64,000 nt of DNA, taken from NCBI RefSeq assembly GCF_013375555.1, contig NZ_JABXWB010000001.1:1736001-1800000 (forward strand), in the 5' to 3' direction. This DNA comes from Sphingobium sp. EM0848. Its GTDB lineage: Bacteria > Pseudomonadota > Alphaproteobacteria > Sphingomonadales > Sphingomonadaceae. The notes under the pieces were generated by a model, which saw only the letters and a program-made list of their open reading frames with translations, searched no databases and had not been told where the DNA came from. Positions 8,891 to 18,096 of the stretch are shown here, one piece after another. The position numbers and the translations under genes are program-made. Each line of letters begins with the position of its first letter. Positions within the stretch are counted from its first letter, which is position 1.

Positions 8891-9631
8891 TCACAGCCCG
8901 CCGAAACGGCGGTCCCTCAAACGAAAGGCATCGAGCGCGGCGGCCAGTGCCCGCCCATCGAAATCCGGCCACAACATGTCGGTGAAATAGAGTTCCGCAT
9001 AGGCGGCCTGCCACAGCATGAAATTGCTGAGCCGCTGCTCGCCCGATGTGCGGATCATGAGGTCCAGCGGCGGCAAATCGGCGGTGTAGAGCGCCGCATC
9101 GACATCGCCTATGCCAATCTCCTCCGCCGCGATCTCACCTGCGGCCACCCGGCGGGCCAGCGTCTGCGCCATCCGCACCAGTTCGTCCTGCGCGCCATAA
9201 TTGAGCGCAATGGCGATGGTCGGCCCGGTGTTCGCCGCCGTGCGCGCCATCGCTTCTTCAATCAGTTCGACCAGGGCGGGAGCAAGCGCCTGATAATGGC
9301 CGATGATGCGCAACCTCACACCGTTGGCATGAAATTCATCCAGATCGGATTGGATGAAATGGCGCAGCAGACCCATCAGGTCCGCCACTTCGCTCGCCGG
9401 GCGCTTCCAGTTTTCCGAGGAAAAGGCGTAGAGCGTCAGACACTCCAACCCCAGCTCCTGCGCCGCGCGAGCGACGCGGCGCACCGCCTCCACCCCGGCA
9501 CGATGCCCGGCGATACGCGGCAGGAACCGCTTCTTCGCCCAGCGACCATTGCCGTCCATGATGATGGCGACGTGACGCGCGCCATGGGCGGGCGCACCGC
9601 TGGTCAGATCGGGCTTGGCTTGGCTGGCCAT
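8891..9631 (-). CDS. uppS: isoprenyl transferase (undecaprenyl diphosphate synthase)
   Basis: Adds isopentenyl units to farnesyl diphosphate to make the C55 lipid carrier for cell-wall and polysaccharide synthesis. The 246 residues match the cis-prenyltransferase family. MDGNGRWAKKR near the N-terminus carries the catalytic Asp and the diphosphate-binding Arg. RTSGEQRLSNFMLWQ and the ELYFTDMLWPDF segment are the C-terminal conserved regions. It sits between frr and cdsA, its usual position. Confidence 0.97.
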   Translation of the reverse strand: MASQAKPDLTSGAPAHGARHVAIIMDGNGRWAKKRFLPRIAGHRAGVEAVRRVARAAQELGLECLTLYAFSSENWKRPASEVADLMGLLRHFIQSDLDEFHANGVRLRIIGHYQALAPALVELIEEAMARTAANTGPTIAIALNYGAQDELVRMAQTLARRVAAGEIAAEEIGIGDVDAALYTADLPPLDLMIRTSGEQRLSNFMLWQAAYAELYFTDMLWPDFDGRALAAALDAFRLRDRRFGGL

Positions 9632-9674
9632 CAGAGAGAGATGCGTGCTTTGACCGCGAAAGGAAAGCCCCGGC

Positions 9675-10232
9675 TCACTGGCCGAGAATTTCCTTCTCCT
9701 TCGCCGCCGCAGCGGCGTCGATATCGGCGACGGTGCTGTCGGTCAGCTTCTGGACTTCGGTTTCCAGACGCTTGCGCTCATCCTCGCTGATCTCGCCCTT
9801 CTTCTCGTCGGTCTTGAGGCTGTCCATGCCGTCGCGGCGAACGTTGCGGACGGCAACGCGGGCGCCCTCGGCATATTTGCTGGCAAGCTTGGCCAGTTCC
9901 TTGCGGCGCTCCTCGGTCAGGTCGGGGATCGGCAGGCGCAGCGTCTGGCCGTCGACGATCGGGTTGAGGCCCAGCCCCGCCGAACGGATGGCCTTGTCGC
10001 ACGGGCCGACATTGCTCTTGTCCCACACCTGCACCGACAGCATGCGCGGTTCGGGCGCCGAGACGGTCGCGACCTGATTGAGCGGCATATGCGCGCCATA
10101 AACCTCGACCGTCACCGGATCGAGCAACTGGATATTGGCGCGGCCGGTACGCAGGCCCGCAAGATCGCCCTTCAGCGATTCGACGGCACCGTGCATGCGG
10201 CGTTCAAGGTCGGCCTTGTCATATTGAGCCAT
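9675..10232 (-). CDS. frr: ribosome recycling factor
   Basis: Splits post-termination ribosomes together with EF-G. The product is 185 residues, exactly the usual length. Diagnostic segments are [46 protein letters not shown] and RNVRRDG. It starts 7 bases after the pyrH stop, in the conserved order tsf-pyrH-frr-uppS. Confidence 0.97.
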   Translation of the reverse strand: MAQYDKADLERRMHGAVESLKGDLAGLRTGRANIQLLDPVTVEVYGAHMPLNQVATVSAPEPRMLSVQVWDKSNVGPCDKAIRSAGLGLNPIVDGQTLRLPIPDLTEERRKELAKLASKYAEGARVAVRNVRRDGMDSLKTDEKKGEISEDERKRLETEVQKLTDSTVADIDAAAAAKEKEILGQ

Positions 10233-10238
10233 ATTATT

Positions 10239-10964
10239 TCAGCGCTCCTGATTTTGCACGATCGTCGCCACACCGTCACCGGCCAGCACCTTGGCCAGAT
10301 TGCCGGTTTCACGGATGTTGAACACGACAATGGGAATATTGTTTTCGCGGCAAAGGGCAATGGCGCTCGCGTCCATGACCTTCAGATTATCGTTCAGCAC
10401 GCGGTCGAAGCTGATCTCTTCATAGCGCTCCGCTTCGGGGACATTTTTCGGATCAGCGTCGTAAATGCCGTCAACGCTGGTGCCCTTGAACAGCGCGTCG
10501 CAATTCATTTCCGCCGCGCGCAGGGCCGCCGTGGTGTCGGTGGTGAAATAGGGGCTGCCGGTGCCCGCCGCGAAGATGACGATCCGGCCCTTTTCCATGT
10601 GCCGCACGGCCTTGCGCCGGATATAAGGTTCGCAGACCGAAGCCATGGGAATGGCCGACTGGACGCGGGTGTCATAACCCAGCTTTTCCAGCGCATTTTG
10701 CACCGCCAATGCGTTCATGACGGTAGCAAGCATGCCCATATAGTCGGCGCTCGCCCGGTCGAAGCCCTTGGCGGCGCCCGCGAGACCCCGGAAGATATTG
10801 CCGCCGCCAACGACGACGCACAGCTCGAAACCGGCGTCCTTGGCCGCCGCGATTTCGCCCGCGACCCGGTTCACGGTTTCCGGCTCGATACCGAACTGCC
10901 CCTGCCCCATCAGCACTTCGCCCGAGAGTTTCAACAAGATGCGCTTGAAGGCGGGTCGGGTCAT
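10239..10964 (-). CDS. pyrH: UMP kinase
   Basis: Phosphorylates UMP to UDP in pyrimidine synthesis; hexameric amino-acid-kinase fold. The ATG at 10964 ([20 protein letters not shown]) gives 241 residues, the same as E. coli PyrH; an upstream GTG would add 15 residues and run into a hairpin, so it is rejected. GGGNIFRG, the [14 protein letters not shown] helix and the [11 protein letters not shown]-like C-terminal segment match the family. Confidence 0.97.
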   Translation of the reverse strand: MTRPAFKRILLKLSGEVLMGQGQFGIEPETVNRVAGEIAAAKDAGFELCVVVGGGNIFRGLAGAAKGFDRASADYMGMLATVMNALAVQNALEKLGYDTRVQSAIPMASVCEPYIRRKAVRHMEKGRIVIFAAGTGSPYFTTDTTAALRAAEMNCDALFKGTSVDGIYDADPKNVPEAERYEEISFDRVLNDNLKVMDASAIALCRENNIPIVVFNIRETGNLAKVLAGDGVATIVQNQER

Positions 10965-10998
10965 GCCGGGCAATGTTCCGTTATAGTTGGGCAAGGAA

Positions 10999-11028
10999 AT
11001 GGCGCGCACCTTAGGCAGTGCGCGCCAT
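10999..11028 (-). terminator. strong hairpin between tsf and pyrH
   Basis: A perfect 11-base stem (ATGGCGCGCAC / GTGCGCGCCAT) with an 8-base loop, 35 bases upstream of the pyrH start. There is no T run after it on the minus strand, so it may be a processing or partial-termination element that adjusts pyrH relative to tsf rather than a full stop. Confidence 0.5.
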
Positions 11029-11066
11029 ATTGTGAAGCAGCCTTTTGAGGGCCATAGCTTCCTTAG

Positions 11067-11123
11067 CGTTCCCCTCGGGCTTGTCGAGAAGCCTCAGCCT
11101 CCCGACACCGCCCGAAGCGAACG
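11067..11123. repeat. 57-base imperfect palindrome in the tsf-pyrH gap
   Basis: The ends CGTTC and GAACG pair, and inner blocks CGGGC/GCCCG and TTGTCG/CGACA also pair around a central CCTCAGCC. The layout resembles dispersed extragenic palindromes of alphaproteobacteria (units with an internal CTTGTCGA-type core). Only one copy was noticed in the window. Confidence 0.45.
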
Positions 11124-11133
11124 GTCTGTCAGA

Positions 11134-12060
11134 TCAGACGCCGGCAGCGGCAGCCACTTCAGCGGCGAAGTCGCTCGTTTCCTTCTCGATGCCTTCGCCG
11201 AGCTGGAAGCGGACATAGTTTTTCAGCGTGATCGACGCGCCGGCTTCCTTCGCCGCCTTGGCAACGACGTCGGCGACCGGAGTCTTGTTGTCCATCACGA
11301 ACAGCTGGCTGAGCAGCGCCTGCTCCTTGGCGAACTTGGCGACCGCGCCGTCGACCATCTTGGCGACGATTTCGGCGGGCTTGCCCGATTCGGCAGCCTT
11401 TTCAGCGGCGATGGCGCGCTCGCGCTCCAGCAGCGCCGGATCGATGTCGGCAGCCGACAGCGCCAGCGGGAAGGCAGCGGCGATGTGCATCGCGATCTGC
11501 TTGCCCAGCGGCTCCAGAACGTCAGCCGGCGCGTCGCCTTCCAGCGCGACCAGAACACCGATCTTGCCGAGGCCCGGAGCAGCCGCGTTGTGGACGTAGG
11601 GAACGACCGCGCCCTGGCTCACTTCGACCTGGCCGACGCGGCGCAGGGTCTGGTTTTCGCCGATGGTGGCGATGTTGGCGACCAGCTTCTCCGCGACGGT
11701 GCCGCCCGAGGGATAGACAGCGTTCGACAGCGCGTCGGCATCGGTAGCGCCGTTCTCGAGCGCGATGGTCGAAACGGTGCGGACGAAATCCTGGAACTGG
11801 TCGTTCTTGGCGACGAAGTCGGTTTCGCTGTTCACTTCGACGGCAACACCCTTGGTGCCGGCAACGGCAACGCCGACCAGACCTTCAGCCGCGGTGCGGC
11901 TCGACTTCTTCTGCGCGGCGGCCAGACCCTTGGCGCGCAGCCAGTCGGTTGCGGCTTCGATGTCGCCATTGGCTTCGGTGAGCGCCTTCTTGCAATCCAT
12001 CATGCCCGCGCCCGAACGGTCGCGCAGTTCCTTGACGGCGGCAGCGGTAATCTCGGCCAT
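11134..12060 (-). CDS. tsf: translation elongation factor Ts
   Basis: Nucleotide exchange factor for EF-Tu. The 308-residue protein has the UBA-like N-terminus ([20 protein letters not shown]) and the EF-Tu-contacting motif TDFVAKN. Two core subdomains follow. It lies about 100 bases after rpsB, separated by a perfect hairpin, the usual rpsB-tsf pairing. Confidence 0.97.
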   Translation of the reverse strand: MAEITAAAVKELRDRSGAGMMDCKKALTEANGDIEAATDWLRAKGLAAAQKKSSRTAAEGLVGVAVAGTKGVAVEVNSETDFVAKNDQFQDFVRTVSTIALENGATDADALSNAVYPSGGTVAEKLVANIATIGENQTLRRVGQVEVSQGAVVPYVHNAAAPGLGKIGVLVALEGDAPADVLEPLGKQIAMHIAAAFPLALSAADIDPALLERERAIAAEKAAESGKPAEIVAKMVDGAVAKFAKEQALLSQLFVMDNKTPVADVVAKAAKEAGASITLKNYVRFQLGEGIEKETSDFAAEVAAAAGV

Positions 12061-12097
12061 GTTTCGGCTCCTAAAGTTTCAGGTGTTTCAAATAAGC

Positions 12098-12130
12098 GCT
12101 AGGGCGCGTTCCGGTGGAGCGCGCCCTAGC
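12098..12130 (-). terminator. hairpin between rpsB and tsf
   Basis: A perfect 11-base stem (GCTAGGGCGCG / CGCGCCCTAGC) with an 11-base loop between rpsB and tsf. No T run follows on the minus strand. A partial terminator or RNase processing site that sets the S2 to EF-Ts ratio is a reasonable inference. Confidence 0.55.
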
Positions 12131-12160
12131 CTGTCAATCTTGCAGTTCGAAGACCGCGTC

Positions 12161-12919
12161 TCAGGCCTGAGCGACGACCTCTTCGGCCTCGGGCTCGTCC
12201 AGAGCGCCCAGGTCGACGCCCGAAGCCTGCTGCGCACCACGGTTGCCCTTGGTGGCGGCGGCGGCGATGGCGTCGCAATAGAGGCGGATCGCGCGGCTGG
12301 CGTCGTCATTCGCCGGAACCGGGAAGGCGATGCCGTCGGGCGAGACGTTCGAATCGAGGATCGCGACGACCGGGATGCCCAGCGTGTTGGCTTCCTTGAT
12401 CGCCAGTTCTTCCTTGTTGGCGTCGATCACGAACATGACATCGGGGATGCCGTTCATGTCGCGGATGCCGCCCAGCGACAGTTCGAGCTTCTCGCGCTCG
12501 CGGGTCATCTGAAGGACTTCCTTCTTGGTGAAGCCGTGGGTGTCGCCCGACAGCTTCTCTTCCAGGGTCTTCAGACGCTTGATCGAACCGGAGATGGTCT
12601 TCCAGTTGGTGAGCATGCCGCCCAGCCAGCGGTGGTTGACGAAGTGCTGACCCGACTTGCGGGCGGCTTCAGCGATCGGGTCCTGCGCCTGGCGCTTGGT
12701 GCCGACGAACAGCACCTTGCCACCGGCGGCGACGGTCGCCGACACGAAGTCCAGCGCGCGGCCGAAGAGCGGCACGGTCTGCGACAGGTCAAGGATGTGG
12801 ATGCCGTTGCGCTCGCCGAAGATGTACGGCTTCATGCGCGGGTTCCAGCGGTGGGTCTGGTGGCCGAAGTGGGCGCCAGCCTCGATCAATTGGTGCATGG
12901 TGACGACAGGTGCCGCCAT
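12161..12919 (-). CDS. rpsB: 30S ribosomal protein S2 (uS2)
   Basis: Small-subunit ribosomal protein. The 252 residues include [21 protein letters not shown] near the N-terminus (split here as [13 protein letters not shown] after AGA), the FVGTKRQAQ segment and the [14 protein letters not shown] block, all diagnostic of S2. The C-terminus is an acidic tail. It is the first gene of the leftward operon; the 186-base gap to the rightward gene at 13106 must hold its promoter. Confidence 0.97.
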   Translation of the reverse strand: MAAPVVTMHQLIEAGAHFGHQTHRWNPRMKPYIFGERNGIHILDLSQTVPLFGRALDFVSATVAAGGKVLFVGTKRQAQDPIAEAARKSGQHFVNHRWLGGMLTNWKTISGSIKRLKTLEEKLSGDTHGFTKKEVLQMTREREKLELSLGGIRDMNGIPDVMFVIDANKEELAIKEANTLGIPVVAILDSNVSPDGIAFPVPANDDASRAIRLYCDAIAAAATKGNRGAQQASGVDLGALDEPEAEEVVAQA

Positions 12920-13105
12920 AATAACTTCTCCTTCCGGTTACACCTCTGGGAATCAGGAACGGGGCGTCGCGCCACCGCACCGGATATGTCGATTCCCATG
13001 TGGAATGGCCGCGCCTTTAGACGCGTCGAAAGGCCAATGCAAGGGCCAATGGAAAGGGGTTGACTCTCCGTTCTGGATAGAACATAAGGAGAACATAGGG
13101 AGCAA

Positions 13106-13411
13106 ATGACGGTTTTACGCCATTTGCTTGCTCATAGTGAACCAAGCCGTGCAAATGGCAAGACAGAAAGTGATTGGCTTATGCTCGCACTGATCGCCGC
13201 ATTGGTTTTCATCGGATCGTTCCTGCTCGCCGCAGGCACCATCGTCGGCATGTTCATGGCCTATCATGACAAGATGGTGGCCGCGCTGACGTTCGAACCG
13301 ATCCCGCAGGAAGCGCCGGTCTATCGCCTGCGGATCAGCCGACGCCGGGCCGCGCCCATGGTATCGCGACGTCCGGCTTACGCTTTCCCGACGGCAGCCT
13401 TCGCCGCGTAA
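13106..13411 (+). CDS. small single-pass membrane protein, unknown function
   Basis: Encodes 101 residues with one hydrophobic segment at about residues 26-52 (LMLALIAALVFIGSFLLAAG and on). A basic C-terminal half follows with RISRRR and SRRPAY. AGGAG- and GGGAG-like sequences lie just upstream of the ATG. A later ATG at 13181 would give a protein of about 76 residues starting at the membrane helix. No known family was recognised. It converges with pssA, leaving 4 bases between the stops. Confidence 0.6.
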   Translation: MTVLRHLLAHSEPSRANGKTESDWLMLALIAALVFIGSFLLAAGTIVGMFMAYHDKMVAALTFEPIPQEAPVYRLRISRRRAAPMVSRRPAYAFPTAAFAA

Positions 13412-13415
13412 AAGC

Positions 13416-14192
13416 TTATTGCCCCTCGCTCAGCCGCTGGCGCTGAACCTTGGCATAGGACATCATGCCAAAGGGAATGAGCAAGAGGTAGAAGACGCAA
13501 AGAACCAGCAGCGTCAGCCAGGGATCGGTGAGCAATAGCGCACCCAATAATCCGGCAAGCGCAATGGCCTCCAGCCTGATGCGCTTGCGCAGACGAAGCG
13601 CCGACCAGCTATAGGTCGCGACGCTGGAAATCATCAAAAAGGCGGTGAAGGCCGTCCAGGGCGCCACCACATACCATTCGCGAAATAGTGGCTCGCCCGT
13701 CACCAGCCAGAGATAGAGCGGCACAAAAGCCACACCGGCCCCAGCCGGAGCCGGAACGCCGGTCAGGAAACCGGCTGACTTGTGCGGCTGCACATCGGCA
13801 TCGATATTGGCGTTGAAGCGCGCCAGCCGCAACGCGCAGGACAGGGCATGCGCCAGCGCGAAGATCCAGCCGAATTTCGGCATGGCATGAAGCGACCAGA
13901 GATAGAGGACCAAGGCGGGCGCCACGCCGAAAGCGATCGAATCGGAGAGGGAATCCAGCTCCGCCCCAAAACGGCTTTCACCCCGCAACATCCGGGCGAT
14001 CCGGCCGTCCAACCCGTCCAGCACGCCCGCGATCAGGATGGAGAGCACCGCCCTCTCCCACTCCCCGGAAATGCCGTAGCGCACGCCGGTAAGGCCAAAG
14101 CACAACGCCATCGCCGTCACGGCATTGGGCGCCACCATCCGCAGGGTGATCCCCCGGCGCAGGCCACGCGGGATGGTGCGCCTCTGCCGCAT
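13416..14192 (-). CDS. pssA: CDP-diacylglycerol-serine O-phosphatidyltransferase
   Basis: Membrane enzyme joining CDP-diacylglycerol and serine to make phosphatidylserine. The 258 residues contain the complete CDP-alcohol phosphotransferase motif: DGLDGRIAR, eight residues, then GAELDSLSD. Several membrane helices follow. The start shares one base with the psd stop, so the two successive enzymes are co-translated. This pairing decides PssA over other CDP-alcohol enzymes. Confidence 0.94.
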   Translation of the reverse strand: MRQRRTIPRGLRRGITLRMVAPNAVTAMALCFGLTGVRYGISGEWERAVLSILIAGVLDGLDGRIARMLRGESRFGAELDSLSDSIAFGVAPALVLYLWSLHAMPKFGWIFALAHALSCALRLARFNANIDADVQPHKSAGFLTGVPAPAGAGVAFVPLYLWLVTGEPLFREWYVVAPWTAFTAFLMISSVATYSWSALRLRKRIRLEAIALAGLLGALLLTDPWLTLLVLCVFYLLLIPFGMMSYAKVQRQRLSEGQ

Positions 14193-14926
14193 TATTGCTG
14201 AATCCCCGAAATCACGCGCATGTCGCCCATTTGCCCAAGGACCGTCTCACCCGCGACGGTGCGCTGGCCAAGAACGACACGAGGCGCGGTTCCGGCGGGG
14301 AGATAGACGTCCACCCGGCTGCCGAAGCGGATCAGGCCGATCCGCTGCCCGGCCGCCACCATGTCGCCCGGCTTCACGAAAGGCACGATCCGCCGCGCCA
14401 CCAGCCCGGCGATCTGGGTAAAGCCGATGCGTACGCCATCATGCCGCTCTACCAATATGTGCTGGCGCTCATTATCCTCGCTCGCCTTGTCGAGATCGGC
14501 GTTCAGGAATTTGCCGGAAATATAGACGACCGACTTCACCGTGCCGCCGATCGGAGTCCGGTTGATGTGCACGTCGAACACGCTCATGAAGATCGAAACG
14601 CGGATCATCGGCTGGTCACCCAGACCATCAGGCCCGGCCATTTCGCGCGGCGGTGGCACGCGCTGGATCAGCGTCACCAGCCCATCGGCCGGCGCCACGA
14701 TGGTGCGCTCATCCTGCGGCACGGCGCGGACCGGATCGCGGAAGAAGGCCAGAACCCAGATCGTCACCATCACCATCAGCCAGCCGAGAATTTCCCAGCC
14801 GACCAGAAACAGCAGCGCCGTGACCGCAGCTGCTATCAAGCCGAATTTGACACCCTCCGGATGCACGGAGGGGAAACGCCATTTCACATTGCCGCCCAAT
14901 GCGACGGTCAGTTCGTCATTTTCCAT
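14192..14926 (-). CDS. psd: phosphatidylserine decarboxylase proenzyme
   Basis: Decarboxylates phosphatidylserine to phosphatidylethanolamine. It is the short proteobacterial/archaeal-type enzyme (244 residues) with two N-terminal membrane segments. The segment [11 protein letters not shown] contains the Gly-Ser pair at which the proenzyme cleaves itself to make the pyruvoyl group. [13 protein letters not shown] is also family-typical. The ATG at 14926 is preferred over a GTG six bases upstream. Coupled to pssA. Confidence 0.95.
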   Translation of the reverse strand: MENDELTVALGGNVKWRFPSVHPEGVKFGLIAAAVTALLFLVGWEILGWLMVMVTIWVLAFFRDPVRAVPQDERTIVAPADGLVTLIQRVPPPREMAGPDGLGDQPMIRVSIFMSVFDVHINRTPIGGTVKSVVYISGKFLNADLDKASEDNERQHILVERHDGVRIGFTQIAGLVARRIVPFVKPGDMVAAGQRIGLIRFGSRVDVYLPAGTAPRVVLGQRTVAGETVLGQMGDMRVISGIQQ

Positions 14927-15022
14927 GGGCACCGTCTTTAGGCACAGTCACTTGCAGTGACAACGTCCGATACCGTCCGAACAGCCATGAAATGATCCCG
15001 CCTCGCAAAGGCCATTGCATGG

Positions 15023-15051
15023 TTGAACATTTCCGCCGCTTTGCCTAGGGC
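15023..15051 (+). promoter_or_regulatory. candidate promoter of icd
   Basis: TTGAAC (15023-15028) and TAGGGC (15046-15051) are 17 bases apart and lie 43 bases before the icd ATG. The spacing fits a housekeeping sigma-factor promoter; the -10 box is a weak match. Confidence 0.4.
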
Positions 15052-15093
15052 GGTCCCCAAATTCCACCCGAACGAAGAAAGCGATTAGGCGCT

Positions 15094-16314
15094 ATGGCTA
15101 AGATCAAGGTGAAAAACCCCGTCGTGGAGATCGACGGCGATGAAATGACGCGGATCATCTGGCAGTGGATCCGTGAGCGCCTCATCCTCCCCTATCTCGA
15201 CATCGACCTGAAATATTACGATCTGGGCGTCGAAAAGCGCGACGAAACCAACGACCAGATCACCATCGATTCCGCTAACGCGATCAAGGAACATGGCGTC
15301 GGCGTGAAGTGCGCCACCATCACCCCCGACGAAGCCCGCGTCGAGGAATTTGGCCTGAAGGAAATGTGGAAGTCGCCCAACGGCACCATCCGCAACATCC
15401 TGGGCGGCGTGGTCTTCCGTGAGCCCATCGTGATCCGCAACGTGCCCCGCCTGGTGCCCGGCTGGACCGACCCGATCGTCATCGGCCGTCATGCGTTCGG
15501 CGACCAGTATCGCGCTACCGACTTCCTCGTCCCCGGCCCCGGCAAGCTGCGCATGGTGTGGGATGGCGCCAATGGCGAGAAGATCGAGAAGGACGTCTTC
15601 AACTTCCCCAGCTCCGGCGTCGCCATGGGCATGTACAATCTCGACGATTCGATCCGCGATTTCGCCCGCGCCAGCATGAACTATGCGCTGGGTCGCGGCT
15701 GGCCGCTGTATCTCTCGACCAAGAACACCATCCTCAAGGCCTATGACGGCCGCTTCAAGGATCTGTTCCAGGAAGTGTTCGACGCTGAATTCGCCGATCA
15801 GTTCAAGGCCGTCGGCGCCGTTTACGAACATCGCCTGATCGACGACATGGTCGCCTCCGCCCTGAAGTGGAGCGGCAAGTTCGTCTGGGCCTGCAAGAAT
15901 TATGACGGCGACGTCCAGTCGGACACCGTGGCGCAGGGCTTTGGCTCGCTCGGCCTCATGACTTCCGTGCTGCTCTCGCCCGACGGCAAGACCGTCGAGG
16001 CCGAAGCCGCGCACGGCACCGTCACCCGTCACTATCGCCAGCACCAGCAGGGCAAGGCGACCTCGACCAACCCGATCGCCTCGATCTTCGCCTGGACACA
16101 GGGCCTGAGCTATCGCGGCAAGTTCGACGAGACGCCGGAAGTCACCAAGTTCGCCGAAACGCTGGAAAAGGTCTGCATCGAAACCGTCGAAAACGGCGCG
16201 ATGACCAAGGATCTCGCCCTGCTGATCGGTCCGGATCAGGCCTGGATGACCACCGAGCAGTTCTTCGAGGCGATCCGCGTGAACCTGGAAGAAGCCATGG
16301 GCAAGTGGGCCTGA
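15094..16314 (+). CDS. icd: isocitrate dehydrogenase (NADP-dependent)
   Basis: Oxidative decarboxylation of isocitrate to 2-oxoglutarate in the TCA cycle. The 406 residues are the eukaryote-like homodimeric type common in alphaproteobacteria, starting [20 protein letters not shown]. The substrate segment [12 protein letters not shown] and the C-terminal [11 protein letters not shown] cofactor segment are both present. It is a single-gene unit with its own candidate promoter and a strong terminator. Confidence 0.97.
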   Translation: MAKIKVKNPVVEIDGDEMTRIIWQWIRERLILPYLDIDLKYYDLGVEKRDETNDQITIDSANAIKEHGVGVKCATITPDEARVEEFGLKEMWKSPNGTIRNILGGVVFREPIVIRNVPRLVPGWTDPIVIGRHAFGDQYRATDFLVPGPGKLRMVWDGANGEKIEKDVFNFPSSGVAMGMYNLDDSIRDFARASMNYALGRGWPLYLSTKNTILKAYDGRFKDLFQEVFDAEFADQFKAVGAVYEHRLIDDMVASALKWSGKFVWACKNYDGDVQSDTVAQGFGSLGLMTSVLLSPDGKTVEAEAAHGTVTRHYRQHQQGKATSTNPIASIFAWTQGLSYRGKFDETPEVTKFAETLEKVCIETVENGAMTKDLALLIGPDQAWMTTEQFFEAIRVNLEEAMGKWA

Positions 16315-16329
16315 ACTAGGCTGGTTCCC

Positions 16330-16372
16330 GCATTCTGCGAGCCGTGGGCCGTTCCGGCCCACTTCAGAATGC
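16330..16372 (+). terminator. compound hairpin after icd
   Basis: An outer perfect 8-base stem (GCATTCTG / CAGAATGC) encloses an inner perfect 7-base stem (GTGGGCC / GGCCCAC) with a 5-base loop. It lies 15 bases after the icd stop and upstream of the classical terminator at 16423; there is no T run, so it may protect the icd mRNA 3' end. Confidence 0.5.
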
Positions 16373-16422
16373 TCAAGGGGAACTGATCCACTTCTCCGCG
16401 GTTCAATACGATAACGGAACGA

Positions 16423-16452
16423 GGCGGCGCCGCATCCCGGCGCCGCCTTTTT
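16423..16452 (+). terminator. intrinsic terminator of icd
   Basis: A perfect 10-base GC-rich stem (GGCGGCGCCG / CGGCGCCGCC) with a 5-base loop followed by TTTTT. A textbook rho-independent terminator. Confidence 0.9.
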
Positions 16453-16482
16453 CGTGGGTCGCATTGGGCGGGAGATACAAGG

Positions 16483-18096
16483 ATGACGACGACGGCGAAG
16501 AAACGTCTGGAGGTCCGCGCGGCGGTTCCCGCCGACGTGCGCGGCATCCAGCGGCTGATCGCCCGCGTCTATCCGGGCCTCCCCAATTATTCGCTCGCCA
16601 CCCTGCGCGGGCAGATCAACAACTTCCCCAACGGCTGCTTCGTCGCGCTCTATGACAGCAAGGTCGTCGGCTATTGCGCGACCATGCGCGTCAGCCGAAG
16701 CATGGCCTTTTCCAAGCATGATTGGGAGGAGATCACCGCCAACGGCTTCGGCACGCGGCACAGCGCGGCGGGCGAGTGGCTCTATGGCTATGAAATGGCC
16801 GTCGACCCCAAGCTGCGGGGCCTGCGCATCGGTCAGCGGCTCTATGACGAGCGCAAGGAACTGGCCGAGGAACTGGACCTGCACGGCATCGTGATCGCCG
16901 GGCGCATGCCGGGCTATGCCCGCGCCAAACGCCGCGTCCATGGCCCCGTCGATTATCTGGACAAGGTCGTCCACGGCAAGATCCGCGACCAAGTGATCAG
17001 TTTCCAGTTGAAGAACCAGTTCGAACCGATCGGCGTCCTCGAAAATTATCTGCCCGAAGACAGACAGTCCGAGGGGAACGCCGCCCATCTGGTCTGGCGC
17101 AATCCCTATGTCGACCCCGACGAAGCGCCGGAAATGCGGGTGCCGCGCGGCGTCGAGAGCGTTCGGCTCGCCACCTGCCAGCTTCAGGCGCGCGCCGTGA
17201 AGGATTTCGACGAATTTGTCCGCAACATCGAATATTTCGTCGATGTGGCGGCGGATTATCGATCCGACTTCATCGTCTTTCCCGAACTGTTCACCCTCCC
17301 CTTGCTCTCCTTCGAGACGAAGAAGCTGTCCCCCACCGACGCCATCGACAAGCTTACCAGCTATACGCCGCGCCTGACGAGGGAACTGACGCGGATGGCG
17401 CTGGAATATAATATCAACATCATCGGCGGCTCCCATCCGACCCGAGCCGAGGATGGCGATATCCAGAATATCGCCTATGTCGCGCTGCGTGACGGATCAG
17501 TCCACACGCAGGAAAAGATTCACCCGACGCCCAACGAAGCCTTTTGGTGGAACATCAAGGGCGGGGATTCGCTGGACGTGATCCAGACCGATTGCGGGCC
17601 AATCGGCGTACTCATCTGTTATGACAGCGAATTTCCGGAACTGGCGCGGCGGCTGGTCGATCAGGGCGCGCGTATCATCTTCGTCCCCTTCTGCACCGAC
17701 TCGCGACTGGGCTATATGCGGGTGCGCTACTGCGCGCAGGCCCGCGCGATCGAAAATCAATGCTATGTCGTGATGTCAGGCAATGTCGGCAACCTGCCCA
17801 ATGTCGACAATATGGACATACAATATGCCCAGAGCGCAATCCTGACCCCCTGCGACCTGCCCTTTGCACGGGACGGCATCGCGGCAGAATCGACGGAAAA
17901 TGTCGAGACGCTGACCATGGCGGACGTGAACCTCGCGGACCTGAGCTGGGCGCGGGCGGAGGGTACGGTACGCAACCTGCGCGACCGGCGGTTCGACCTC
18001 TATCACATCGATTGGGACAGCAATCCCGACCACAGCCACGCCCCCAGCGGCGGCCCGGTGCCTGCGGGCGGACATAATGCGCCGGGTGGGGGTTAA
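16483..18096 (+). CDS. fusion of GNAT acetyltransferase and nitrilase-family amidohydrolase
   Basis: Encodes 537 residues with two domains. Residues 8-200 are a GNAT acetyltransferase; the acetyl-CoA binding stretch is around residues 112-131 (RGLRIGQRLYDERKELAEE). Residues 225-515 are a carbon-nitrogen hydrolase with the full catalytic set: Glu268 in FPELF, Lys345 in EKIHP and Cys379 in ICYDSEFPE. Substrates are unknown. The fusion suggests that one part forms and the other cleaves an amide, or that one regulates the other. The family is known in databases as a bifunctional architecture but has little characterised biology. Confidence 0.85.
   Translation: MTTTAKKRLEVRAAVPADVRGIQRLIARVYPGLPNYSLATLRGQINNFPNGCFVALYDSKVVGYCATMRVSRSMAFSKHDWEEITANGFGTRHSAAGEWLYGYEMAVDPKLRGLRIGQRLYDERKELAEELDLHGIVIAGRMPGYARAKRRVHGPVDYLDKVVHGKIRDQVISFQLKNQFEPIGVLENYLPEDRQSEGNAAHLVWRNPYVDPDEAPEMRVPRGVESVRLATCQLQARAVKDFDEFVRNIEYFVDVAADYRSDFIVFPELFTLPLLSFETKKLSPTDAIDKLTSYTPRLTRELTRMALEYNINIIGGSHPTRAEDGDIQNIAYVALRDGSVHTQEKIHPTPNEAFWWNIKGGDSLDVIQTDCGPIGVLICYDSEFPELARRLVDQGARIIFVPFCTDSRLGYMRVRYCAQARAIENQCYVVMSGNVGNLPNVDNMDIQYAQSAILTPCDLPFARDGIAAESTENVETLTMADVNLADLSWARAEGTVRNLRDRRFDLYHIDWDSNPDHSHAPSGGPVPAGGHNAPGGG

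Noticed and set aside
10965..11009. Upstream GTG start of PyrH
   Set aside because: It lies within the stem at 10999-11028 and would add residues not present in the 241-residue family.
15085..17436. Leftward open frame of 783 codons opposite icd and the GNAT-nitrilase fusion
   Set aside because: It spans the icd terminator and overlaps two conserved genes on the other strand.
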